A stretch of DNA of 17,823 bases. It comes from Gammaproteobacteria bacterium (GTDB taxonomy: Bacteria > Pseudomonadota > Gammaproteobacteria > Magnimaribacterales > Magnimaribacteraceae). The notes under the pieces were generated by a model. The model saw only the letters and a program-made list of their open reading frames with translations. It did no database searches and was not told where the DNA came from. Positions 8,474 to 15,150 of the stretch are shown here, piece by piece. The stretch's first letter is position 1, and every line of letters starts with the position of its first letter. The position numbers and the translations under genes were made by a program. Location: contig PCBA01000018.1 of the NCBI GenBank assembly GCA_002730855.1, positions 1 to 17,823 of the forward strand. Reading direction: 5' to 3'.

Positions 8474-9603
8474 TACCTTCTCTCCTCTTGCCTATTTCTT
8501 CTTCTAATTTCTTCTATTACTTGATTTGTTAGCTCTCTTATTGATGTTGTTGAGCTTGTCTCGCTCGAAGGGATATCAAGATCTTCAAGATTTCTTGCAG
8601 ATTGGGCTATTTTATCTAAAGGTAAATAGAGGATGTTATTACCTCCCTCTACATCAATCATCACTTTCGTGCTGTTTGACATAACTCCTTGAATAGAATC
8701 TAAGTAAAGTCTATTTCTGGTAACTTCTGGGGCTTTTTGATATTCAGTCAATAAAAGGTTGAATCTGGCAGCATCTCCTTGAGCTTCAGATATTACTTGT
8801 TCTCTATAGGCTTCGGCGTCTTGAAGCATTCTTTGTGCCTCTCCTCTAGCTTCTGGAACCAATCCATTGGCGTAGGTCTCAGCTTCATTTCGAGCCCTTA
8901 CTTCATCTTCCCTTGCTTTTATAACATCGTCAAAAGCCTCTTGAACTTGATTAGGGGGAGATGAATCCTCAATATTCACAATTAGCACCTCTAATCCAGT
9001 GCTGTATTTATCGAGATACCTCTGTAATCGGGTCCTGACTTCTTGTGCGATTAACTCACGGCCAGTTGTTAGAGCATCATCCATAATAGAGCTGCCCACG
9101 ACATGCCTTAAAGCACTTTCTGTAGCTTGAGCGAGACTAGCATCAGCGTCTCTGATATCTAAAACGTATTTCTTAGGGTCAGCAATTTGATATTGAACCG
9201 ACACGGTCACATCTACAATATTTTCATCCTTCGTTAACATTAAAGCGTCATGCCTATGCGGCCTTACCCTAACCACATCAACAATCTCCCACTTATCAAT
9301 AATAGGAGGGTTCCACCTTAGACCGGGACCCTTAATTTCTTGAAAGCTACCCAATCTAAGAACAACTGACCTCTCGGCCTGTTCTACCTGATAGACTCCT
9401 ATACCAACCCAAAAAAGAAAGAGAATCACAAAAAAGTAAGAGAAATTCTTCTTTGAAAAGCCGCTTCTAGAAGAACCATTTGAAGATCCGCCTCCAAAAA
9501 TAGAATTAATTCTCTCTTTTGCTTTATTAATTACTTCATCAATCTCTGGAGGAGCATCATTTCTACCCCAGGGATCTTTCTTATCATTACCATTCCAAGA
9601 CAT
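8473..9603 (-). CDS. hflK: HflK, SPFH-domain partner of HflC
   Basis: HflK is the larger subunit of the HflKC complex that surrounds FtsH. The 376-aa protein begins with the family's polar MSWN...DPWG segment and an IDEVINKAKERIN stretch, then a Gly/Ser-rich linker. A membrane span at about 54-73 precedes the SPFH domain (QAERSVVLRLGSF, GPGLRWNPPIID). A long helical region follows, with AFDDVIKAREDEVRARNEAE and EAQGDAARFNLLLTEYQKAPEVTRNRLYL. The order hflX-hflK-hflC with 2-nt and overlapping junctions is the conserved one. Confidence 0.95.
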   Translation of the reverse strand: MSWNGNDKKDPWGRNDAPPEIDEVINKAKERINSIFGGGSSNGSSRSGFSKKNFSYFFVILFLFWVGIGVYQVEQAERSVVLRLGSFQEIKGPGLRWNPPIIDKWEIVDVVRVRPHRHDALMLTKDENIVDVTVSVQYQIADPKKYVLDIRDADASLAQATESALRHVVGSSIMDDALTTGRELIAQEVRTRLQRYLDKYSTGLEVLIVNIEDSSPPNQVQEAFDDVIKAREDEVRARNEAETYANGLVPEARGEAQRMLQDAEAYREQVISEAQGDAARFNLLLTEYQKAPEVTRNRLYLDSIQGVMSNSTKVMIDVEGGNNILYLPLDKIAQSARNLEDLDIPSSETSSTTSIRELTNQVIEEIRRRNRQEERR

Positions 9604-9605
9604 CG

Positions 9606-10910
9606 TTATATTGCTTCCTGTGTTAATTTATCATTTAATATTTCGAACCCTTTAATGAGCTTTAATTCCTTCAACTCATTTTCGTTACTCTTAATGCGTA
9701 ATTGTATCAGACCTGATTCAGATGTTCTTTCATCAATGACACTTCCATACGAATATAATCTTGCTCGAAGCCATCCTAGTTCAGGGTACAAAGAGACCCA
9801 TTTTTCTCTCGGAAGTCCAAATAAACATAAATTTATCTCATTAAATAAACTATCCAGCCCTTCTTCATTAAGTGCAGATATCCAAACTTGTTGATTATTA
9901 TTTTCTGATATCTCATTTAAATCAGTTAAATTTGCTTTATCACTTTTGTTGTTAACCCTAATGATAGGTATATCTGACAGTCCAAGTTCATGTAGCAACT
10001 TATTAACCTCTGCCTTCTTGAACCTATAGTCTTTATCAGAAATATCAACAACATGAAGAAGTAAGTCAGCCGATTGTAGATCATCTAGTGTTGCCTTAAA
10101 GGATTCAACTAATTGAGTAGGTAGATCTGAGATAAAGCCTACTGTATCTGAAAACAAAAGATTCTTGAGTTCAGGCACTGAATTCTTTCTAGTTACAGAA
10201 TCCAGTGTTGCAAAGGGTTTGTCAGCTGCATACAAGAAGTTTTCAGTCAGGTAATTAAATAGTGTAGTTTTTCCTGCATTTGTATATCCAACAAGTGCAA
10301 CAACTTTACTCCTTCCTTTCTTTCTAGAGTATCTATTAACTTCCTTTTGGTTGTGAGCTTTATCTAATCTTTTTTTAATACTCCTAATTCGATGACCAAT
10401 TAATCTTCTATCGGTCTCCAATTGGGTTTCCCCTGGTCCTCTAAGACCTATTCCACCCTTTTGTCTCTCTAAGTGGCTCCAGCCTCTTACTAAACGAGTT
10501 GAGAGATGAGATAGTTGAGCAAGTTCAACCTGTAATTTGCCTATATGACTTGTAGCTCTGGTTGCAAAAATATCTAAAATTAATGAGGTTCTGTCTAAGA
10601 CTCTCGTGTTAAGAGCCTTTTCTAAGTTCCTTTCCTGGGATGGAGAGAGGTTGTTATTGAATATAACTAATTCTGCAGACAGTTGTATTACTTGATCTCT
10701 TATTTCCTCTAACTTACCTTTCTTTATAAAAAAATTGGATGTGGGTCTATCTATTTTGCATAAAACTTCAGCCCCTACTACCGAACCAGAAGACATGCAT
10801 AACTCTCTAAATTCATCACTTGAATTTAGAGAAAGATTATCAGGATTGACTGTAGACCTCTCTACATGAACAATTACTGAAATAGGACCTGATTTATTTT
10901 GGCTATTCAT
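9606..10910 (-). CDS. hflX: HflX, ribosome-associated GTPase
   Basis: HflX is a GTPase of the Obg-HflX group that binds the large ribosomal subunit and can split stalled ribosomes in stress. The 434-aa protein has its glycine-rich N-terminal HflX domain with RLVRGWSHLERQKGGIGLRG and GPGETQLETDRR (about 158-169). The G domain follows: G1 GYTNAGKTT at 208-216, switch FATLD at 233-237, G3 DTVGF at 255-259 and G4 NKSD at 321-324. Its start codon overlaps the end of miaA by 8 bp. In most gammaproteobacteria hfq sits between these two genes, and there is no room for it here. Confidence 0.95.
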   Translation of the reverse strand: MNSQNKSGPISVIVHVERSTVNPDNLSLNSSDEFRELCMSSGSVVGAEVLCKIDRPTSNFFIKKGKLEEIRDQVIQLSAELVIFNNNLSPSQERNLEKALNTRVLDRTSLILDIFATRATSHIGKLQVELAQLSHLSTRLVRGWSHLERQKGGIGLRGPGETQLETDRRLIGHRIRSIKKRLDKAHNQKEVNRYSRKKGRSKVVALVGYTNAGKTTLFNYLTENFLYAADKPFATLDSVTRKNSVPELKNLLFSDTVGFISDLPTQLVESFKATLDDLQSADLLLHVVDISDKDYRFKKAEVNKLLHELGLSDIPIIRVNNKSDKANLTDLNEISENNNQQVWISALNEEGLDSLFNEINLCLFGLPREKWVSLYPELGWLRARLYSYGSVIDERTSESGLIQLRIKSNENELKELKLIKGFEILNDKLTQEAI

Positions 10911-11844
10911 GATTATTTATATACTTCAAAATATAATTAACATTATCAGTAGAATGCTCATCAAGCCATATAATATTTTCCCAACTTCTTAACCAAGTCA
11001 TCTGCCTCTTAGCTAACTGCCTTGTTGCTGTTATGCCTCGAAAGACCATTTCATCATAAGAGAGTTTACCCTCTAGATAATCACTAACTTGTCTATAGCC
11101 TACACTTCTCATAGAAGTTTTTGAAGAGTCCATCTTTTCTTTACTTAATATGCCCTCAACTTCACCAATAAGGCCATCTTCCAACATTTGTTTAAATCGT
11201 ACACCTACTTTTTTTCTATGCTCTTCTTTGTTAGACGGTTTCAACGCAAATTGAAAAACTTTATATTTATTTAAAGATTTATGGATCTGAGATTTATTCT
11301 TTTCAAGCCATACTGATAAAGTTATATCTGTAGACCTATACACTTCTATTGCTCTAATAATTCTTTGAGAATCATTTGGATGGATGTTCTCAGCTGAGAT
11401 TGGATCTATAAGTTGTAGTTGGTCATGCATTGAACTTAAACCTATCTCTTTTGCTTCCTTTTCTATTGCCGTTCTTGTCTCTTCATTGGATTTAGGTAAG
11501 TCCGAGAAGCCAAAGAATAAATGCTTAAAATAAAGCATTGTTCCCCCCACCAACAAAGGTGTTTTATTGGTATAGGTTATTTTGTCTAATTCTTTAGCAC
11601 AATCTTCCTGAAAATTACCTGTTGAATAAGCCTCATATGGATCAACTACGTCTATAAGCTTATGAGGAAAGTCGTAAAGGATTTCTTTGGGAGGTTTTCC
11701 ACTGCCAATATCTAAACCCTTATAAACCTGGACTGAATCAACACTTACAATCTCCGAATCAAGTTGATTAGCAATATCTAGAGCTAAGCTTGTCTTGCCT
11801 ATACCTGTAGGGCCCATGATTGCAATTAACGGTTTATTTTCCAC
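10903..11844 (-). CDS. miaA: MiaA, tRNA dimethylallyltransferase
   Basis: MiaA transfers a dimethylallyl group to A37 of tRNAs that read U-starting codons. The 313-aa protein shows the P-loop GPTGIGKTSLA at 11-21, DSVQVYKGLDIGSGKP, GGTMLYFKHL, RIIRAIEVYR and, near the end, TRQLAKRQMTWLRSW. The start is GTG at 11842-11844. The ATG nine codons later falls immediately before the P-loop and would be unusually short, so GTG is preferred, although no strong Shine-Dalgarno sequence precedes it. This is the first gene of an eight-gene operon running to 2737. mutL, its frequent upstream neighbour, is absent; glnK-amtB lies there instead. Confidence 0.94.
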   Translation of the reverse strand: MENKPLIAIMGPTGIGKTSLALDIANQLDSEIVSVDSVQVYKGLDIGSGKPPKEILYDFPHKLIDVVDPYEAYSTGNFQEDCAKELDKITYTNKTPLLVGGTMLYFKHLFFGFSDLPKSNEETRTAIEKEAKEIGLSSMHDQLQLIDPISAENIHPNDSQRIIRAIEVYRSTDITLSVWLEKNKSQIHKSLNKYKVFQFALKPSNKEEHRKKVGVRFKQMLEDGLIGEVEGILSKEKMDSSKTSMRSVGYRQVSDYLEGKLSYDEMVFRGITATRQLAKRQMTWLRSWENIIWLDEHSTDNVNYILKYINNHE

Positions 11845-11877
11845 AAAATCTATTTTAGATGATTAACAAACAAACAT

Positions 11878-11908
11878 AAAAAAACCGATAGTAAATATCG
11901 GTTTTTTT
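11878..11908 (-). terminator. Intrinsic terminator after amtB
   Basis: A perfect inverted repeat CCGATA (11885-11890) and TATCGG (11896-11901) with a 5-nt loop is flanked by seven A on one side and seven T on the other. Read on the minus strand it is a short GC-containing stem followed by a U tract, starting 13 nt after the amtB stop. The symmetric A and T runs make it potentially bidirectional, but only minus-strand genes need it here. It separates the nitrogen unit from the miaA operon. Confidence 0.85.
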
Positions 11909-11921
11909 ATTTGTTCTAAGG

Positions 11922-13202
11922 CTAAACTAGATCATAGCTTCTTTCTTCGTGCTCAACTACATCAAGGCCTTCATACTCTTCTTCTTCGCTTACTCTTAAT
12001 GGCATTACTAAACCTAATACTTTTAATATCACCCAACTAGCAACTGCAGTCCAAAGACCTATTACCGCAATTCCTTTTAACTGGACAACAAATTGTTCCA
12101 TTGGCACCCAAGACTCTCCAGCGCTTGAACCTAGGAAGCCTCCTTGAACTCCAACAAAACTAACCATTATGATTCCAATCATTCCTCCAATTCCGTGAAC
12201 TGGAAATACGTCTAAAGAATCATCAATACCGAAGACCCCTTTAACGGCCTGAGTAGCATAAAAACATATAACTCCTGCCATTAAACCTATTAATAAAGCA
12301 CCTTCTGGACCAACACTTCCAGCTGCTGGAGTAATAGTTGCAAGACCCGCTACCATACCTGTTGCAATACCTATAACTGTTGGTTTTCCTCCTTTAATCC
12401 ATTCTATAAGCATCCACGTTAAAGCTCCTGTTGCTGCACTTATATGAGTAACAAGCATTGCCATTCCAGCCAGGCCATCCGCCGCCCAAGAACTTCCGGC
12501 ATTGAAACCAAACCATCCTACCCAAAGCATCGCTGCTCCTGTTACTACCATCGTTCTATTATGTGGAGGCATAGCTGTTGAAGGAAACCCTTTTCTAGGC
12601 CCAAGGACAATTGCAGTCACTAATGCACCAACACCACAAGTTAAATGAACAACTAAACCACCAGCAAAGTCTTTTACGTCAGCAAGATATCCTCCTCCCC
12701 AAATCATATGGCAGGCAGGTATATAAACAACTGTAAACCATAACAATGAGAAAATGCACATAGCTCCAAACTTCATCCTTTCTGCAAAAGCTCCGACAAC
12801 TAATGCAGGTGTGATAATTGCAAAAGTCATCTGAAATATTACAAAAAGAGAATGAGGCATAGTGGTACCAGGCGCCAAAGTATCTCTACCTATACCCGTT
12901 AAGAAGAAAGCGCTAGTACTTCCAAAAAATGCTCCATCCCCAGTAAATGCCAAACTATATCCGTATACAACCCAGGCTATAGAGACTATACAAGCAATTG
13001 CAAAGCATTGTATAAGTACAGAAATTGCATTCTTACTTCTAACTAGACCTGCATAAAAGAGAGACAATCCAGGTAAAGTCATAAACAGAACTAAAGCTGT
13101 TGAAGTTAAAATCCATGCAGTGTCTCCTGAATCAAGCCCTTCCGCATAGCCATTTATGGAAAGCAAGGAAAGAATCGAGATAAATAATGTTTTTTTGATC
13201 AT
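11922..13202 (-). CDS. amtB: AmtB-type ammonium transporter
   Basis: This is an inner-membrane ammonium channel. The 426-aa protein starts with a cleavable signal peptide (about residues 1-20, ending NGYA) and then carries about eleven membrane helices, as in E. coli AmtB. The two pore histidines fall in IPACHMIWGGG (His165) and VFPVHGIGGM (His336). Other family stretches are GLSLFYAGLVRSKN, GAFAERMKF, MLWVGWFGFNAGS and TGALTWMLIEW. The C-terminal tail, rich in Glu, is cytosolic and is the surface to which GlnK docks. amtB lies 17 nt after glnK, in the conserved glnK-amtB order, and is followed by a terminator. Its expression should follow the sigma-54 promoter upstream of glnK. Confidence 0.96.
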   Translation of the reverse strand: MIKKTLFISILSLLSINGYAEGLDSGDTAWILTSTALVLFMTLPGLSLFYAGLVRSKNAISVLIQCFAIACIVSIAWVVYGYSLAFTGDGAFFGSTSAFFLTGIGRDTLAPGTTMPHSLFVIFQMTFAIITPALVVGAFAERMKFGAMCIFSLLWFTVVYIPACHMIWGGGYLADVKDFAGGLVVHLTCGVGALVTAIVLGPRKGFPSTAMPPHNRTMVVTGAAMLWVGWFGFNAGSSWAADGLAGMAMLVTHISAATGALTWMLIEWIKGGKPTVIGIATGMVAGLATITPAAGSVGPEGALLIGLMAGVICFYATQAVKGVFGIDDSLDVFPVHGIGGMIGIIMVSFVGVQGGFLGSSAGESWVPMEQFVVQLKGIAVIGLWTAVASWVILKVLGLVMPLRVSEEEEYEGLDVVEHEERSYDLV

Positions 13203-13219
13203 AAAATTACCTTTAAATT

Positions 13220-13558
13220 TTAAAGAGCGTCTTCGTTTAATTCTCCAGTTCGAATTCTGACAACCTCTTCTAATGAAGATACGAAAATTTTTCCATCACC
13301 AATTTTTCCGGTATTTGAAACCTTAGATATAGCATCAATCACAGCTTCAGCGTTATCGTCGCTTACTGCTACCTCTATTTTAGTTTTGGGCAAAAAATCA
13401 ACTACGTATTCGGAACCTCTATAGAGCTCAGTGTGTCCTTTTTGCCTCCCAAAACCTTTAACATCAGTGATAGTTAAGCCTGTAACGCCTACTTCAGAAA
13501 GCGCCTCCCTAACTTCGTCTAATTTATATGGTTTTATTATTGCGGTTATTAATTTCAT
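13220..13558 (-). CDS. glnK: GlnK-type PII nitrogen signalling protein
   Basis: PII proteins report 2-oxoglutarate, ATP/ADP and glutamine status, and GlnK blocks AmtB when nitrogen is plentiful. The 112-aa product has the normal length. The T-loop contains Tyr51 in YRGSEYVVDFLPK, the site uridylylated by GlnD in proteobacteria. The signature VSNTGKIGDGKIFV and the C-terminal VVRIRTGE are present. A good ribosome binding site (AGGAG, 13565-13569) lies 6 nt before the ATG. The adjacent amtB supports GlnK rather than a stand-alone GlnB, although the sequence alone does not separate the two sharply. Confidence 0.94.
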   Translation of the reverse strand: MKLITAIIKPYKLDEVREALSEVGVTGLTITDVKGFGRQKGHTELYRGSEYVVDFLPKTKIEVAVSDDNAEAVIDAISKVSNTGKIGDGKIFVSSLEEVVRIRTGELNEDAL

Positions 13559-13646
13559 TAAAAGCTCCTATTTTCTTAAATCACTAACTTACTACACAAG
13601 AATGAAATAAGACAGTTAAATAAAGTTTCCTTTACATAAATATATA

Positions 13647-13662
13647 TGCAATCTATATGCCA
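13647..13662 (-). promoter_or_regulatory. Sigma-54 (RpoN) type promoter for glnK-amtB
   Basis: The minus strand reads TGGCATATAGATTGCA. This matches the -24/-12 sigma-54 consensus TGGCAY-N5-TTGCW, with correct spacing between the GG and GC elements. The predicted transcript would start near 13636 and carry a leader of about 78 nt before the glnK ATG. Control of glnK-amtB by sigma-54 and NtrC is the rule in many proteobacteria, so sequence and context agree. The nearby CCCTT/AAGGG dyad (13684-13698) and a further dyad around 13749 lie upstream, where activator sites would be expected. Confidence 0.8.
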
Positions 13663-13734
13663 AAATATAATCATAATAAAAGACCCTTTAATTAAGGGAT
13701 TATTGGTATTTAGCTGTTATAAGAAGGAACTAAA

Positions 13735-13763
13735 TTAGTGCGTTGATATATCTAAAGCACCAA
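13735..13763. promoter_or_regulatory. Possible activator-binding dyad upstream of the sigma-54 promoter
   Basis: Arms TTAGTGCGTT and AAAGCACCAA form an imperfect inverted repeat, with eight of ten outer positions complementary around a GATATATC core. The centre, near 13749, lies about 110 bp upstream of the predicted glnK transcription start. That is the usual distance for an enhancer-binding activator. The half-sites contain GTGC and GCAC but in the opposite order to the classical NtrC site, so the identity of the binding protein is uncertain. Confidence 0.3.
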
Positions 13764-13770
13764 CATAGAG

Positions 13771-13800
13771 CCTGTTGGGGCCTGAGAAAGCCCCAACAGG
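13771..13800 (-). terminator. Strong hairpin after the duplicated lipoprotein gene
   Basis: A perfect 11-bp inverted repeat, CCTGTTGGGGC at 13771-13781 and GCCCCAACAGG at 13790-13800, encloses an 8-nt loop. It begins 7 nt after the lipoprotein stop codon. There is no clear U tract behind it on the minus strand, so it may protect the mRNA 3' end or terminate weakly rather than act as a classical intrinsic terminator. Confidence 0.6.
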
Positions 13801-13807
13801 ATAAAAT

Positions 13808-14626
13808 TTACATTTGAGGTGTCCTAAAAGGATAGCTATCAAACAAGAACATCTCCTGAGTGCAATCTGGTTGAGGTCCTTGAGGGGCAGGAGCTGTTTG
13901 AGCAAACAAAGCTGCACCTTGTGCCCTAGCCTCTTCAGAATCCCAAAAATGATGGAAAGCGTAATCGTAAGAACCTACAGATGATCCGGGAATTGGAGTT
14001 TCAAAATCAGGCTCATGAATGGTGTAAAAATAAGGCGAACCACTTCCTGCTGCTTCCTGTGCAGAGTCTAACCAACCATTATAGGCCGTAATATTTTCTA
14101 GCAATTCCTGCGAACCAAATGATTCTGTATAACTACAAAAAGCAAAGCCTACTACTCCTCCTGGCTCACTATCTAGAGCAGTTGCAGCCCTAAAGCTGCT
14201 TACATCAAAACCATAATTCAATACCTCTCCATTATCAGATGCTCCGCAAGCAAGAATAGAATTGGTTCTTTCTGTCCAAGACTCAGCAGGGCCATCAAGC
14301 CATTCCTTCCAGCCTCTTTCACTTTGCTCTTTAGACTCCCAAACCAAAACCCACATTCCGTCATACAGATCTGTTTCGGTTCTAGGAACCAGACCTACAG
14401 ACATTGTTACGGTGGTTTCCAACCCATCTAAGATCCCATTCCATTCTTCTATCATGGCACCAAATGCTTCTTCAGACATGTCAGGTCCATTCTTACACCA
14501 AAGATATTCAACGTAAGCGGTGTTTTCTGCAGCGTCACTAATTTTAATTTTTTTATTTTGATCACTTCCTGAACAAGAAGTAATCAAAAACATAGCTGCT
14601 ACTATACCTATAATCTTAATTTTCAT
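13808..14626 (-). CDS. Lipoprotein with two homologous ABM-like halves, function unknown
   Basis: The start is the ATG at 14624-14626. GGAG at 14633-14636 lies 6 nt upstream, whereas the TTG four codons earlier overlaps that ribosome binding site. The 272-aa product has a signal peptide ending in the lipobox ITSC, with Cys18 as the lipidated residue. Two similar halves follow, about 38-145 and 158-272. Both contain a Cys-led strand, then a helix ending in (W/Y)NG.LD, then YD, then W(E/D)S.E, then a late Cys. The arrangement resembles a tandem dimeric alpha/beta-barrel fold, but that is a structural guess. I do not recognise a named family. Its 3' end faces the glnK promoter, with a strong hairpin between. 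Confidence 0.8.
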   Translation of the reverse strand: MKIKIIGIVAAMFLITSCSGSDQNKKIKISDAAENTAYVEYLWCKNGPDMSEEAFGAMIEEWNGILDGLETTVTMSVGLVPRTETDLYDGMWVLVWESKEQSERGWKEWLDGPAESWTERTNSILACGASDNGEVLNYGFDVSSFRAATALDSEPGGVVGFAFCSYTESFGSQELLENITAYNGWLDSAQEAAGSGSPYFYTIHEPDFETPIPGSSVGSYDYAFHHFWDSEEARAQGAALFAQTAPAPQGPQPDCTQEMFLFDSYPFRTPQM

Positions 14627-14631
14627 AAATT

Positions 14632-14637
14632 TCTCCA
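14632..14637 (-). promoter_or_regulatory. Ribosome binding site deciding the lipoprotein start
   Basis: The minus strand reads TGGAGA here, six to seven bases before the ATG at 14626. An upstream in-frame TTG at 14638 would overlap this site, and it would add charged residues in front of an otherwise standard signal peptide. The ATG is therefore chosen. Confidence 0.7.
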
Positions 14638-14663
14638 AAGTTTTATATTGTTTTTAACTATAG

Positions 14664-14715
14664 CACCTTATCGATATAAGAACCCAAGCCTTTTCTTATA
14701 ATGTCTATAGCCCCT
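14664..14715. repeat. 52-bp direct repeat, outer copy (duplicated waaA 3' end)
   Basis: This segment is identical over 52 bp to 15157-15208, which lies inside the waaA gene. On the minus strand it still encodes the last 17 codons of WaaA from Ala to Val (AIDIIRKGLGSYIDKV). It is then followed by CTA TAG, so it would also supply the final Leu and a stop. The copies are 493 bp apart and bracket the 2TM gene and a GC-rich segment. The outer copy has no waaA coding sequence in front of it. Confidence 0.95.
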
Positions 14716-14868
14716 TACCCACCTACATAAACTAGAGCGTCTGCAATTTGAGTAGGTTTTGGATGTGTACCAAGCCATGACAGGTTTCGGCGGGAGGCGT
14801 AGGGAACAGTTCTGAGGTAGCTCGATATGGGGGACGGGGACGTTCGCAGCGAAGGTTCCTAGTCAGTT
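14716..14868. other. GC-rich noncoding segment inside the repeat-bounded insert
   Basis: This stretch is roughly half G+C by hand count, while other intergenic DNA in the window is strongly AT-rich. It contains several dyads: ACCTAC/GTAGGT (14721-14726 and 14752-14757), GAACAGTTC (14804-14812) and TTCGCAGCGAA (14843-14853). An outer TAGGAAC pairs with GTTCC plus TA and one bulged base. On the minus strand there is a stop-free run of 47 codons (14718-14858) with no start codon. It may be a structured RNA, a dispersed repeat or a fragment of transferred coding DNA; none of these is proven. Confidence 0.5.
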
Positions 14869-15132
14869 TTACTGCTGCCCCTTCTCTTTCTCGACCATTT
14901 TTTCAATCAATCGCTCTTTGTATCCTGATCCATAAACCCCAAAAGCGTGAAAGAACAAACCGATACCCCAACCCATCAGCGGCCATATAGCCCAAAAATA
15001 ACCAGGAGAGGTCATCAGATTAATAGTGAAAAGAATACCGTTCACACATAGGTAAACTGCCAAATGAGTGTAGAACCCAAATAGTTTTTCTACTTTTGCT
15101 CTGACTCTTTTGTAAACCTCATCCTTTTCCAA
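14869..15132 (-). CDS. 2TM-domain small membrane protein
   Basis: The product is 87 aa. A charged, amphipathic N-terminus (about residues 1-18) leads into GFYTHLAVYLCVNGILFTIN, then a short turn, then a second hydrophobic segment ending GWGIGLFFHAFGVYG, and a charged tail. This is the layout and wording of the 2TM domain family, which also occurs fused to histidine kinases; stand-alone copies have no settled function. The start is TTG at 15130-15132 with GGGGAAG 4 nt upstream, and no in-frame ATG is available before the waaA stop. It lies 18 nt after waaA and in the same frame, so it is probably co-transcribed. It is the only gene inside the 52-bp direct repeats. Confidence 0.8.
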   Translation of the reverse strand: MEKDEVYKRVRAKVEKLFGFYTHLAVYLCVNGILFTINLMTSPGYFWAIWPLMGWGIGLFFHAFGVYGSGYKERLIEKMVEKEKGQQ

Positions 15133-15150
15133 AGTACTTCCCCGTCTGAA

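Noticed and set aside
11845..11877. Sigma-70 promoter for miaA
   Set aside because: A TAAAAT hexamer lies close to the GTG start on the minus strand, but there is no reasonable -35 element at 16-18 bp, so it is not listed.
14627..14638. Upstream TTG start for the lipoprotein, adding four residues
   Set aside because: It overlaps the GGAG ribosome binding site and spoils a standard signal peptide; the ATG at 14626 is well placed.
14718..14858. Minus-strand 47-codon open run as a small gene
   Set aside because: It has no start codon and is closed by a stop at 14859-14861; kept only as a possible coding fragment.
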